NCBI GenBank assembly: GCA_004558205.1 | Contig: SFDM01000002.1 | Location: 1-64,000, forward strand | Source of the DNA: Pyramidobacter piscolens | GTDB taxonomy: Bacteria; Synergistota; Synergistia; Synergistales; Dethiosulfovibrionaceae | Length of the DNA stretch: 64,000 nt | Direction of reading: 5' to 3' | In this document: positions 1-7,938 of the stretch, in pieces | How the letters are laid out: each line of letters opens with the position of its first letter | How positions within the stretch are numbered: position 1 is the first letter of the stretch | Program-made: the position numbers and the translations under genes | Notes under the pieces: model-generated | What the model was told of the DNA's origin: nothing | The model's input: only the letters and a program-made list of their open reading frames with translations | Database searches by the model: none

Positions 1-72
1 AAAGGTGCACGCCGGGTTTGGGGAGCGGAGAGGGGAAACCTGAGCCGGCGACGGCTTAAGGCGCCCTTCTTC

Positions 73-233
73 TACTCCATAGAACAGCTGAACTTAACGT
101 CCGGGGCCGGCCCGATGGGCCATGCAGTCGCTAAAGACTATCTCGGCCTGTTCGGCCTGCCTATACTCGCTTGGTGGATACTCCTCGGGTCGGCCCCTCC
201 ATGCCCATTTTGCGTTTTTATTGCAAAATAGTA
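73..233 (-). repeat. Structured intergenic repeat R1, copy 1
   Basis: About 160 bp, reverse-complemented relative to the copies at 26271-26436 and 44510-44682. The inner block (GGCAGGCCGAACAGGCC, then AGTCTTTAGCGACT) is nearly identical in all three. It can fold as two small hairpins inside an outer stem made by GGGGCCGACCCGAGG and its partner CCCATCGGGCCGGCCCC. The right end, TTGCAAAATAGTA, matches the ends of the other copies. It lies downstream of the M20 gene, outside any reading frame. Confidence 0.8.
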
Positions 234-261
234 TCACGTCAAGTTTCTTATGAAAAATACG

Positions 262-300
262 AAGAGCGAAAGCCTTTTCCGAAAAGGGGCTTTCGCTCTT
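262..300 (-). terminator. Terminator of the catabolic operon
   Basis: A 13-bp perfect stem (AAGAGCGAAAGCC with GGCTTTCGCTCTT) lies just beyond the stop codon of the M20 gene. On the minus strand it is followed by a T-rich stretch. Confidence 0.75.
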
Positions 301-315
301 TGTAAGTTTCTTATT

Positions 316-1485
316 TTATTCAGACTTCAAGTAGTCCAGAGCAAACTGGACATAGAGCTCTACACCTCTGCCAATACAGCGCTCATCCACGTTATGACGC
401 GGGTTGTGCCGGGGATAGAGGGTCTCAGGCATGCCGTTATTGCTGCCCAGGCCAATTTGAATGATCGGGGCGATATCGCCGTAATAGGCAAAATCCTCCA
501 CTCCGGTACTCCGCGGCAAAGTTACCACAGATTCAGCTCCCCAGAGCTCTGTCGCCGCCGCTTTCGCGATCTTGGCAAGCTTTTCGTCGTTCACAATTGG
601 AGGCAAGCCTGGGGTCACAGCCACATCCGCAGAAGCTCTGTATGCCTGCGCCGTCCCTTGGGCTATCCTGGTAATAGCCTCAGTCAGCTTGGAAAACAGG
701 CCAACGTCGTAATACCGAAGAGTACCGCTCAGAACCGCGGTTTCAGCGATCACATTTTTTGCCGTCCCCGCATGCAAAGTCCCGAATGAAAACACGGCCG
801 AATTGTTGATGCTCAGTTCCCGGCTCACCACGGTCTGAAGGTTCATGACCATCGCCGAAGCTGTCACCAATGCGTCGACGCACTCCTGAGGGCGCGCGGC
901 GTGACCGCCCTTCCCCGTAACTGTAATGTCTACGCTTGAAGAACCCGCATTAATCGCGCCCGACATAATGGCAGCCTGCCCCAACGGCAGTTCACAGCGG
1001 ACGTGCATCGTCATGACTGCGTCAAGGTCATTCAGATCTCCCTTGCTCATCATGGCTTTCGCCCCGCTTGGGAAATACTCTTCCGATGGCTGAAATATCA
1101 GCTTTACAGTCCCGCTGAAATTGTTTTTCACCTCGTTCAGAATTCTCGCCGCCGAGAGCAAAGCCGCCGCATGAACATCGTGCCCGCAAGCGTGCATCAC
1201 CCCATCATGCTGAGATTTATAACTGCAATCGATGAGTTCCTGAACGGGCAGAGCGTCGATATCCGCCCTCAGTCCTATTGTTTTTCCCGGCTTTTTGCCG
1301 TGAATAAGGGCGATCACCCCCGTTTCAGCGGGGGTGATACATTCTATTCCCCAGGAATCCAAGGCCTCTTTTATCTTGCGCGTGGTTTCATATTCCTTGG
1401 AACTCAATTCAGGTTGACTGTGAAAAGACCGGCGCATATGAATCGTGAAATCCTCATATTTCTTGACTAACTCATGAACGTTCAT
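316..1485 (-). CDS. M20-family amidohydrolase (hippurate hydrolase / N-acyl-amino-acid deacylase type)
   Basis: 389 residues, the usual size for the family. It shows the M20D signatures: RADIDALPV at 73-81, HACGHDVH at 98-105 with the metal-binding Cys/His/Asp, FQPSEE at 131-136 with the catalytic Glu, and a C-terminal HNPRHNVDE block. Members are cytoplasmic metal-dependent enzymes that hydrolyse N-acyl or aryl-amide bonds of amino acids. The start has a good ribosome site (GGAGGAA). It is the last gene of a three-gene minus-strand operon, 18 bp after the transporter, so the likely role is releasing an amino acid from an imported conjugate or dipeptide. The exact substrate cannot be read from sequence. 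Confidence 0.87.
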   Translation of the reverse strand: MNVHELVKKYEDFTIHMRRSFHSQPELSSKEYETTRKIKEALDSWGIECITPAETGVIALIHGKKPGKTIGLRADIDALPVQELIDCSYKSQHDGVMHACGHDVHAAALLSAARILNEVKNNFSGTVKLIFQPSEEYFPSGAKAMMSKGDLNDLDAVMTMHVRCELPLGQAAIMSGAINAGSSSVDITVTGKGGHAARPQECVDALVTASAMVMNLQTVVSRELSINNSAVFSFGTLHAGTAKNVIAETAVLSGTLRYYDVGLFSKLTEAITRIAQGTAQAYRASADVAVTPGLPPIVNDEKLAKIAKAAATELWGAESVVTLPRSTGVEDFAYYGDIAPIIQIGLGSNNGMPETLYPRHNPRHNVDERCIGRGVELYVQFALDYLKSE

Positions 1486-1503
1486 TCGTAATTCCTCCTC
1501 TGT

Positions 1504-2907
1504 TTAGAACGGACCGACGTTAAACTGGACGCAGCACATCAGAATAAGGCAGGATTCGATAAAGGAGATCGCCATATAGGGCCATATGAATTTAAGCCAT
1601 TGGTCAAAAGTAATTTCGGCTATCGAAAGATTCGCCATCGTACTGCCCGACGTAGGATAGAGCAGGTTTGAAAGCCCATCGCCAAGCTGGAACGCGATGA
1701 CTGAGGTCTGACGAGTGACGCCCACAAGATCGCCGAGAGGAACCATCAGAGGCATCGTGATAGCCGCCTGCCCGCTGCCCGACGTGACAAGAAAATTGAA
1801 ACACCACTGAAAAGCGAACATCAAAAGGACGCCCGCAAAAAGCGATTTATGCTCCAAAAGCACGGAAGCCCCATAGAGAAAAGTGTCAATAATCTTCCCG
1901 TCGGAGAGGATAACCAGAATGCCCTTTGCAAAACCGATGACCAGCGCTCCTGTTAAAACATCCTTCATTCCTTTTATGAAACCGCCTGTAATCTCGTCGG
2001 CGTTTTTACCGTCTACACAGCCGACAACCAGGGATAAGCCCAACAGGTAGGCGCTGATCTGTGTACCCGAACTCCAGCCCTTGAGAATACCGGCGACTAA
2101 TCCCGCAAATCCTACAATCAGGACTGTCAATACAAGCTTTTTACGCCCAGTAAAATCACGTTTCTCAACGTCGCTCTCTTTTTCCTCCAAGCGAAAGCGC
2201 TGCTCCAAATCGAACACGATGCTTTTACGAAAATCCTTCTTTACGCTGTAAGCATAGCGCAGAACGAACAGGATACCCGTGACGAGCAAAACTCCATGAA
2301 TTGCCAATCTCACGCCAAAAGCCGAAAAAAGGGGAAGCTCCGCAATTCCCTGAGCGACCCCGGTGGTGTACATGTTCATCGCGCCGGCGGAAAACCCAGA
2401 TATAATGCCGATGTTGACCATCGCGACGCCGACCATGGCGTCGTACCCCAAAGCCCGGGAAAAGGATACACAGAGAGGGACAAAAACCAGAGCGCTGTTC
2501 GTCAAGCCAAGAAAACCGCCCATAATCGAAAAAAGGATCATCATGATGGGAATTAAGAGGAAGGCGGTGTTTTTCATCTTCTTACTGGCGCTTTCAACCC
2601 CCATTTCGAGGACCATCGTCGCGTTGATAATACCAAAAGCACCGCCGTACATAAGAACCATAAAGATCACGTCGGCGCTTGAAATCAGTCCCCTTATAGG
2701 CGCCTGGAACAACGCGAAAAGAGACGTGGGCGAAGAAGCAATCTGAGCATAGGTTCCCGCTGAAACCAGCGTTCGCCCCGTTGCGGCGTCTTTGACGCGC
2801 TGATAAGATCCCGCAGGGAGAATGTAGGTGAGAATAGCGGCAAAAACAATAATTAAGAAGATAATAACATACATATGGGGGACTTTAAATTTTCTATCTC
2901 TTGACAT
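1504..2907 (-). CDS. YfcC-family integral membrane transporter
   Basis: A hydrophobic protein of 467 residues with about a dozen membrane segments. It begins with a short basic cytoplasmic stretch, then an ILPAGSYQR-type loop, and has a C-terminal LVTSGSGQAA / YPTSGSTMA pair of small-residue re-entrant-like loops. These are typical of the YfcC / anaerobic C4-dicarboxylate carrier-like family. I chose ATG at 2907, which has AGGGAAGG upstream; a TTG twelve codons earlier would overlap the preceding stop codon. It sits between a PLP lyase and an M20 hydrolase, so it probably moves an amino acid or peptide-derived substrate. The substrate is unknown. Confidence 0.82.
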   Translation of the reverse strand: MSRDRKFKVPHMYVIIFLIIVFAAILTYILPAGSYQRVKDAATGRTLVSAGTYAQIASSPTSLFALFQAPIRGLISSADVIFMVLMYGGAFGIINATMVLEMGVESASKKMKNTAFLLIPIMMILFSIMGGFLGLTNSALVFVPLCVSFSRALGYDAMVGVAMVNIGIISGFSAGAMNMYTTGVAQGIAELPLFSAFGVRLAIHGVLLVTGILFVLRYAYSVKKDFRKSIVFDLEQRFRLEEKESDVEKRDFTGRKKLVLTVLIVGFAGLVAGILKGWSSGTQISAYLLGLSLVVGCVDGKNADEITGGFIKGMKDVLTGALVIGFAKGILVILSDGKIIDTFLYGASVLLEHKSLFAGVLLMFAFQWCFNFLVTSGSGQAAITMPLMVPLGDLVGVTRQTSVIAFQLGDGLSNLLYPTSGSTMANLSIAEITFDQWLKFIWPYMAISFIESCLILMCCVQFNVGPF

Positions 2908-2939
2908 TTTTCTTACCTTCCCTCTTTTTCGTTTTCTGT

Positions 2940-4118
2940 TCAATTAAAGACGTGCAACGCCTGCAAAAAATCTCCAATCAGATCATCGGGATCCTCCAGC
3001 CCCACGGACACGCGAATCATTCCGGGCGTTATGCCCATGCTCCGGCGGACTGCATCAGGCACATGGGGATGGGATGAAGTTACGGGATGGCTCAGAGTCG
3101 TCCTAACCCCACCCAGCGTCGGCGCGTACCGCGCGAAATGAAGAGCGTCCATGAAAGCGTTAATGCGCTCTCTGTCCTCGGGAAGGGTAAAACTGAGCAT
3201 GGCACAGCCTGGGCCGCCGCGGAAAAGATGACCCGCCAGCTCTTTCTGAGGGTAATCCGGCAAGCTTGGATGGTTGACGTCCTTCACTTGCGGCGCCAGA
3301 GCCAAAGCCCCGGCAAGCCGGGCCGCAGAGTTCATTTGCTGGCGAATGCGCAGACTGGCAGTTTCCAAACTCCTGCAGACTAACCATGAGCTAAAGGGAT
3401 CTCCTGCTGTACCGCAAAGCATCGACATATGTTGAATCTGGGCGACCAGATCGCTCCTTGCCGAAACAGAACCAGCCATGACGTCGCTGTGACCGTTCAG
3501 GAACTTAGTGAGACTGTTGACCACCAGATCAACGCCCCATTCAAGAGGGCGTATGGAGACTGGGGACGTGAAAGTATTGTCCACCATGCACAGCGCCCCC
3601 GCATCGTGAGCCATCCGCGAAAGCTCTTCAATATCCGCCAGAGTCAGCGTCGGATTGCTGAGGACTTCGGTGTACAGCAACTTCGTCCTTGGCGTCAGCG
3701 CGGCGGTAGCCTTGGCAAGGTCCCTGAGATCAACAAAAGAGACGCTCACGTTCATTTTTGGCAAAATTTCAGTCAAAACCTCATAGGTCTCGCCGTAGAT
3801 GTTGGAGTTGCAGACCACATGATCCCCAGGTTTCAGGACCGTGAGCAGGGAAGTCGTGATCGCGCCCATGCCCGACGAGAAGATCAGCGAGTCCTCGCTG
3901 CCTTCAAGATAGCTGATTTTCTCCGCCAGAGCCGTTCTGTTCGGATTGCTTTTACGGATATAAGTATATCCTTTTTTCTGAGTTACATCCCCAAGTTCGT
4001 CAAGGTCCTTCATTACAAAAGCCGTCGTCAGAAAACATGGAAGAGTTTCCGGCGTTCCTATCATGCCTTCCTTCATCTGGCCTTTATACAAGACCTCGGA
4101 AGCGCGCTTGTATTCCAC
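2940..4118 (-). CDS. Cys/Met-metabolism PLP enzyme (cystathionine gamma-synthase / methionine gamma-lyase family)
   Basis: 392 residues, a normal length for the trans-sulfuration fold-type I family. Visible are YIRKSNPNRTALAEK near the N-terminus (the usual YSR-NPT region), SSGMGAI for the phosphate site, VDNTF near 180 and SLTKFLNGHSDVMAG, with the Schiff-base lysine near residue 205. I chose GTG at 4118 because GAGGAG sits about seven bases upstream; the GTG three codons earlier lies on top of that site. It is first in the operon with the YfcC transporter and M20 hydrolase, which suggests lyase or gamma-elimination catabolism rather than biosynthesis. Members cannot be separated by substrate on sequence alone. 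Confidence 0.85.
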   Translation of the reverse strand: MEYKRASEVLYKGQMKEGMIGTPETLPCFLTTAFVMKDLDELGDVTQKKGYTYIRKSNPNRTALAEKISYLEGSEDSLIFSSGMGAITTSLLTVLKPGDHVVCNSNIYGETYEVLTEILPKMNVSVSFVDLRDLAKATAALTPRTKLLYTEVLSNPTLTLADIEELSRMAHDAGALCMVDNTFTSPVSIRPLEWGVDLVVNSLTKFLNGHSDVMAGSVSARSDLVAQIQHMSMLCGTAGDPFSSWLVCRSLETASLRIRQQMNSAARLAGALALAPQVKDVNHPSLPDYPQKELAGHLFRGGPGCAMLSFTLPEDRERINAFMDALHFARYAPTLGGVRTTLSHPVTSSHPHVPDAVRRSMGITPGMIRVSVGLEDPDDLIGDFLQALHVFN

Positions 4119-4134
4119 AATGATCACTCCTCAA

Positions 4135-4146
4135 CTGTAATTACAG
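4135..4146. promoter_or_regulatory. Perfect 12-bp palindrome upstream of the PLP-lyase operon
   Basis: CTGTAATTACAG lies 17 bp before the chosen GTG start, in the divergent space shared with the MerR gene. It is a candidate operator; the binding protein is unknown. The MerR regulator next door is the obvious candidate. Confidence 0.35.
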
Positions 4147-4171
4147 ATATAACCTCATGCATGATTTCGGG

Positions 4172-4201
4172 TTGCATTATGGCATTTTAGTTCGCTATAA
4201 T
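4172..4201 (+). promoter_or_regulatory. Possible promoter toward the MerR gene
   Basis: TTGCAT and TATAAT are separated by 18 bp, 160 bp before the MerR start. A second TATAAT at 4323-4328 lacks a convincing -35, which would suit a regulator-dependent promoter with non-standard spacing. Confidence 0.35.
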
Positions 4202-4361
4202 GTCAAGAGGGCTTTTTTCTTTTTCATACAGTTTTACATAGCGGATTTTTCTATTTATTCAGACATAATGATGCGATAAACTTCCGTAACAACTCTAAAA
4301 AACCCAAAACCCTACAACGCGCTATAATCTTTGAATGATTGCTCCTTGAGGAGGCGAAAAC

Positions 4362-5204
4362 ATGAAAACTCTCTTCTACATCGGAGAGGTCGCACGTCTG
4401 CTGGGACTGTCACCGCAGACCCTGAGATATTACGAACGCATAGGCTTGCTGCGGCCTTCGGTTGTGAATCAAAAAAACGGCTATCGCCAGTTTGCCTATG
4501 ATCAGATCCATTATATAGAACGAATTCGTTACCTTCAAAACCTGGGGTTAAGCCTGAAAGACATTCGATCGGGGCTGGTCAGCGGAAACATCGACGACCT
4601 TGTCGCATGCCTCGAACGGAGAAAAGAGACCATCCACGGAAAAATACAAGAACTCCAGGAGGTGGCCGAAAGCATTAAATGGTACATCGAATATTACCGC
4701 CATATGGAAAAGAACGACTTTCCCGAAATCCCCTTCAAACGGTATTTCCCTCAAAGATATCTCTTGGCCGCGCCTCTTGAAGAAGGTGAATCAATTTACG
4801 GAAGCGCAGGTTACAGGCTCACTGAAGAGATGAGCAAAAAAAACTTCCGAAGCGTCCTCTTTCTGAGGCAGAACGGCTATATTTTAAATTTCAGCGCTCT
4901 CAAGCAGAAAAAAATCCAGCCCCTGGCCTATTACATTTTTCTGAAAAAACGCCCTCCCTTCGATCATCCCTTTATCAGGGAAGTACCAGAGGGAGAATAC
5001 CTGTGCTTTCGAGGGCGAATTTTAACAGGCGAGTTTTCTCTGGACTGCGTCGAGAAGTACCTCAGTCGCTTTAAAAGTTCGCCTTTAATCTTGGCAAACG
5101 AATACGAGGATAATTTCGAGGAATTTCTTAAGTGCAATTACGAAATACAAATCCTTATTAGAAAAGGCAGTCCAAGCACACTTGCGCCGACCATGGATTC
5201 TTAA
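4362..5204 (+). CDS. MerR-family transcriptional regulator with effector-binding-like C-terminus
   Basis: 280 residues. The N-terminal 70 show the MerR winged helix: IGEVARLLGLSPQTLRYYER, then IGLLRP. A helical linker follows (about 80-115). The remaining ~150 residues look like a GyrI/BmrR-type effector domain, judging from length and pattern rather than a firm motif. ATG at 4362 has GAGGAGG upstream. It is divergent from the PLP-lyase/transporter/M20 operon, so it most likely controls that operon in response to a small molecule. The ligand is unknown. A bidirectional hairpin closes the gene downstream. Confidence 0.8.
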   Translation: MKTLFYIGEVARLLGLSPQTLRYYERIGLLRPSVVNQKNGYRQFAYDQIHYIERIRYLQNLGLSLKDIRSGLVSGNIDDLVACLERRKETIHGKIQELQEVAESIKWYIEYYRHMEKNDFPEIPFKRYFPQRYLLAAPLEEGESIYGSAGYRLTEEMSKKNFRSVLFLRQNGYILNFSALKQKKIQPLAYYIFLKKRPPFDHPFIREVPEGEYLCFRGRILTGEFSLDCVEKYLSRFKSSPLILANEYEDNFEEFLKCNYEIQILIRKGSPSTLAPTMDS

Positions 5205-5264
5205 AACAGCCCTATAAGGACTCATAACGCTCTCCCCTGCCTTATTTAATGCTAGGGACGCTCC

Positions 5265-5319
5265 GAACACAAGAGGACGCCTGCCGGCGTGTCGCGCCGG
5301 CAGGCGTCCTCTTGTGTTC
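5265..5319. terminator. 25-bp perfect hairpin between merR and hsp20
   Basis: The arms at 5265-5289 and 5295-5319 are perfectly complementary over 25 bp with a 5-base loop. The hairpin lies between the converging ends of the MerR gene and hsp20 and probably terminates both. Neither side has a long T-run, so an alternative role such as transcript 3'-end protection is possible. Confidence 0.7.
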
Positions 5320-5338
5320 AATCACTTTTGAAAGGCCT

Positions 5339-5788
5339 TTAGCCCTCAATCGCGATGATCTTGCTCTGTTCGATTTCTTTCTGGCCCTTCTTCGGGAAGG
5401 TCAGTTTCAGAATGCCGTCTTCCAGCTTGGCGCTGATATCCTCTTTCCTGATATCGTCGCCGATGAAGAAGCTGCGCGAGCAGCTGCCTTCGTAACGCTC
5501 TTTGCGGATGTAGCTGCCCTTTTCGTCTTTCTCTTCCTTATCGAGCTGTTTCGCGGCCCCGATGGTCAGGTAGCCATTCTCAAGCTTGACGGAGATGTCG
5601 TCTTTCTTGAAACCCGGCAGGTCGATGTTCACTTCGTAGGCGTCTTCCTTTTCCTTCACGTCGGTCTTCATCAGGTTCTGCTCCCGTTTGCCGTAGAGCG
5701 GATTGCCGCGGCGGAAAAAGGCTCTCTCAAAAGGATCGTTCATCAACTCGTCAAACAGGTTTTCTCCAAATACGCTCGGCAACATCAT
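5339..5788 (-). CDS. Small heat shock protein, Hsp20 / alpha-crystallin family
   Basis: 149 residues. The alpha-crystallin domain spans roughly 40-140, with YEVNIDLPGFKKDDISVKLE at its start and DISAKLEDGILKLTFPKK near its end (the conserved A-x-L-x-x-G-x-L-x-L motif). Such proteins are cytoplasmic ATP-independent holdases for unfolding proteins. I chose ATG at 5788, preceded by GGGGGA; an upstream TTG lies within that ribosome site. It is a single-gene transcript from a consensus promoter overlapped by a CIRCE operator, so HrcA-type heat-shock control is expected. Confidence 0.9.
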   Translation of the reverse strand: MMLPSVFGENLFDELMNDPFERAFFRRGNPLYGKREQNLMKTDVKEKEDAYEVNIDLPGFKKDDISVKLENGYLTIGAAKQLDKEEKDEKGSYIRKERYEGSCSRSFFIGDDIRKEDISAKLEDGILKLTFPKKGQKEIEQSKIIAIEG

Positions 5789-5928
5789 AATACATTCCCC
5801 CAATCGAAATTTGACGGACCCCGACTCCCAAGGAATCGGACTGACGACCCGCCACTTTAAGATTATTGTGGTTGCCTCGACTTCGGGATCGGAACTCTTG
5901 ACGAGCTCCTTTCCTTCTTTCTGAGCGT

Positions 5929-5956
5929 ATTATAGCACGCTTGTTAGCACTGTCAA
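5929..5956 (-). promoter_or_regulatory. Consensus sigma-A promoter of hsp20
   Basis: On the minus strand there is a perfect TTGACA and a perfect TATAAT with a 16-bp spacer. Transcription would leave a leader of about 135 nt before the hsp20 ATG. The -35 lies inside the CIRCE element. Confidence 0.85.
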
Positions 5957-5970
5957 GAGGTGAGTGCTAA
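5944..5970. promoter_or_regulatory. CIRCE operator (HrcA site)
   Basis: TTAGCACTG, nine bases, then GAGTGCTAA. This matches the CIRCE consensus with one mismatch in the left arm. It covers the -35 of the hsp20 promoter, so bound HrcA would block RNA polymerase. Confidence 0.9.
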
Positions 5971-6126
5971 TTCCTTTAGTTTTGAATGGGTATTTTTTTC
6001 GCGCTCATTTTTGACGGGGCGCTGGCCGGCATGGAACAGCCTTTTACGTTCGCCATGCCGGCCGCGGGCGCTATAGGCCATATTTCGAATTTCTCGGGGA
6101 ACTTTTGCCGGATCTTCCCGTCAGAC

Positions 6127-6180
6127 TTTACAGGAATTTTACAAAGTCTGTATTTGTTCTGAACAGAGCGGGGCTATACT
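6127..6180 (+). promoter_or_regulatory. Pho box and -10 of the pst operon
   Basis: TTTACA at 6127 and TTTACA at 6138 are direct repeats with an 11-bp period. At the next two 11-bp steps there are weaker matches (TGTATT at 6149, TGAACA at 6160). TATACT at 6175-6180 fits as the -10, and the pstS ATG follows 33 bp later. The arrangement matches the TT-ACA repeat architecture known for Bacillus PhoP. The response regulator encoded in the same operon is the natural binder. Confidence 0.75.
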
Positions 6181-6212
6181 CTGCTCACACATTAAGGAAA
6201 GAGGGAATTCAA

Positions 6213-7082
6213 ATGAAAAGAATGGTTTTCATGGCATTAGCGGCCATCTTGGCGGTCGGCGGTCTGGCGAACATGGCGGTTCCTGCTGGCGCTCAGACGA
6301 AGGGCGAGATCAACGTGATCTCCCGCGAGGACGGTTCGGGAACGCGCGGCGCTTTCATCGAGCTTTTCGGCGTGGAACAGAAGGACGCCCAGGGCAAGAA
6401 AGTGGACTGCACCACCGAGAACGCCGACATCACCAACAGCACGTCGGTGATGATGACTTCCGTGGCGGGCAACCCCAAGGCGATCGGTTACATCTCGCTG
6501 GGCTCTCTGAACAGCTCCGTCAAGGCTTTGAAGATCGACGGCGCCGAGGCCTCGGTGAAGAACATCAAGTCTGGAAGCTACAAGATCGCCCGTCCTTTCA
6601 ACATCGCGGTAAAAGCCTCGCTCAGCAAGCCGGCTCAGGCTTTCATCGACTACATCATGAGCGCCGAAGGACAGGCTGTGGTGGAGAAAAACGGCTATAT
6701 CGCCGCCGTGGAAAAGGCTCCCCGTTATAAAGCGAAAAGGATCGAAGGCAAAGTGGTGGTCGCCGGTTCGTCCAGCGTGACGCCGGTCATGGAAAAGCTG
6801 AAGGAAGCCTACATGGCCGTCAATCCCGCGGCGGTGATCGAAGTTCAGCAGAGCGACTCCTCCACGGGCATGAAATCGGCTATTTCGGGCATCTGCGACA
6901 TCGGCATGGCCTCCCGCGAGCTGAAGGACAGCGAAGTGAAGGCTGGCCTGACGCCCCGCGTCATCGCCATGGACGGCATCGCCGTGATCGTCAACAAGGG
7001 CAACTCCCTCTCGGGGCTGACCAGCGCTCAGGTGCGCGACATCTTCATGGGTAAGGCTGAGAACTGGGAAGATCTGAAATAG
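6213..7082 (+). CDS. pstS: Phosphate ABC transporter substrate-binding protein, circularly permuted
   Basis: 289 residues with a cleavable signal peptide ending near PAGA, and no lipobox. Phosphate-binding-protein motifs are present but in swapped order. The block that normally ends PstS comes first (NVISREDGSGTRGAFIELF, then GYISLGSL and an FIDYIMSAEGQ helix). The block that normally starts it comes second (KVVVAGSSSVTPVMEKL, DIGMASRELK, DGIAVIVNK, DIFMGKAENW). I chose ATG at 6213, after AGGAAAGAGGG, because the reading frame upstream has no signal sequence. It is the first gene of pstSCAB-phoU-phoBR. Similar domain order occurs, from memory, in clostridial PstS proteins, so this is probably functional rather than a broken gene. 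Confidence 0.9.
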   Translation: MKRMVFMALAAILAVGGLANMAVPAGAQTKGEINVISREDGSGTRGAFIELFGVEQKDAQGKKVDCTTENADITNSTSVMMTSVAGNPKAIGYISLGSLNSSVKALKIDGAEASVKNIKSGSYKIARPFNIAVKASLSKPAQAFIDYIMSAEGQAVVEKNGYIAAVEKAPRYKAKRIEGKVVVAGSSSVTPVMEKLKEAYMAVNPAAVIEVQQSDSSTGMKSAISGICDIGMASRELKDSEVKAGLTPRVIAMDGIAVIVNKGNSLSGLTSAQVRDIFMGKAENWEDLK

Positions 7083-7086
7083 GACG

Positions 7087-7938
7087 ATGAAAAACGTCAA
7101 GGAACGGCTGGCGCGCTGGGTGTTTTTGCTGGCGGCCAGCCTTTCGGTTCTCTCGGTGGCGCTGATCTGCGTTTTCCTGTTCGCCAACGGGGTTCCGGGC
7201 ATGGTGAAAATAGGGGTCTGGGATTTCCTTTCGGGAACCACCTGGAAGCCCGGCAGCGATATTTACGGGATACTGCCCATGATCCTGGGCAGCCTCTACG
7301 TCACGGCGGGGGCGCTGATCATCGGCGTGCCCGCGGGGCTGCTGACGGCGATCTACCTGGCGAAATTCGCCGGTCCCGCCATGGAACGGCTTCTCCGTCC
7401 GGCGGTCTCACTGCTGGCGGGGATTCCTTCGGTGGTCTACGGTTTCTTCGGCCTGGTGGTTATCGTTCCCGCCATACGGCAGATCTTCGGCGGCAGCGGT
7501 TCTAGCCTCCTGGCGGCGTCGCTGCTTCTGGGCATGATGATCCTGCCGACCATCATCACCGTAGGCGAAGCGGCTTTAAAGGCTGTCCCTCAGAGTTATT
7601 ACGAGGGCGCGCTGGCGCTGGGCGCGACTCATGAACGGGCCGTTTTCAGCGTGGTCTTCAGGGCCGCCAGGTCGGGGCTGACCGCGGCGGTCATCCTGGG
7701 AGTAGGGCGCGCGATCGGCGAGGCCATGGCGGTCATGATGGTGGCGGGCAACCGGGCGGTTATGCCGCGCAGCCTCATCCGGGGCGTCCGCACTCTGACG
7801 AGCAACATCGTCATGGAGATGGGCTACGCCGCGGACCTTCACCGGGAAGCGCTGATCGCCACGGCGGTGGTCCTTTTTGTGTTCATCTTGGTCATCAATC
7901 TTCTCTTCTCGATCCTGAAACGGAGGGCTCAGTCATGA
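7087..7938 (+). CDS. pstC: Phosphate ABC transporter permease PstC
   Basis: 283 residues with six predicted membrane segments. It carries the permease loop GALALGATHERAVFSVVFRAA (near 178-198), the EAA-type contact for PstB, and AGIPSVVYGFFGLVV, characteristic of Pst permeases. It starts four bases after the pstS stop and overlaps pstA by four bases, so translation is probably coupled. With PstA it forms the inner-membrane channel for high-affinity phosphate import. Confidence 0.93.
   Translation: MKNVKERLARWVFLLAASLSVLSVALICVFLFANGVPGMVKIGVWDFLSGTTWKPGSDIYGILPMILGSLYVTAGALIIGVPAGLLTAIYLAKFAGPAMERLLRPAVSLLAGIPSVVYGFFGLVVIVPAIRQIFGGSGSSLLAASLLLGMMILPTIITVGEAALKAVPQSYYEGALALGATHERAVFSVVFRAARSGLTAAVILGVGRAIGEAMAVMMVAGNRAVMPRSLIRGVRTLTSNIVMEMGYAADLHREALIATAVVLFVFILVINLLFSILKRRAQS

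Noticed and set aside
250..789. A plus-strand frame starting in the terminator of the M20 operon
   Set aside because: It begins inside a hairpin and runs antisense to the M20 gene.
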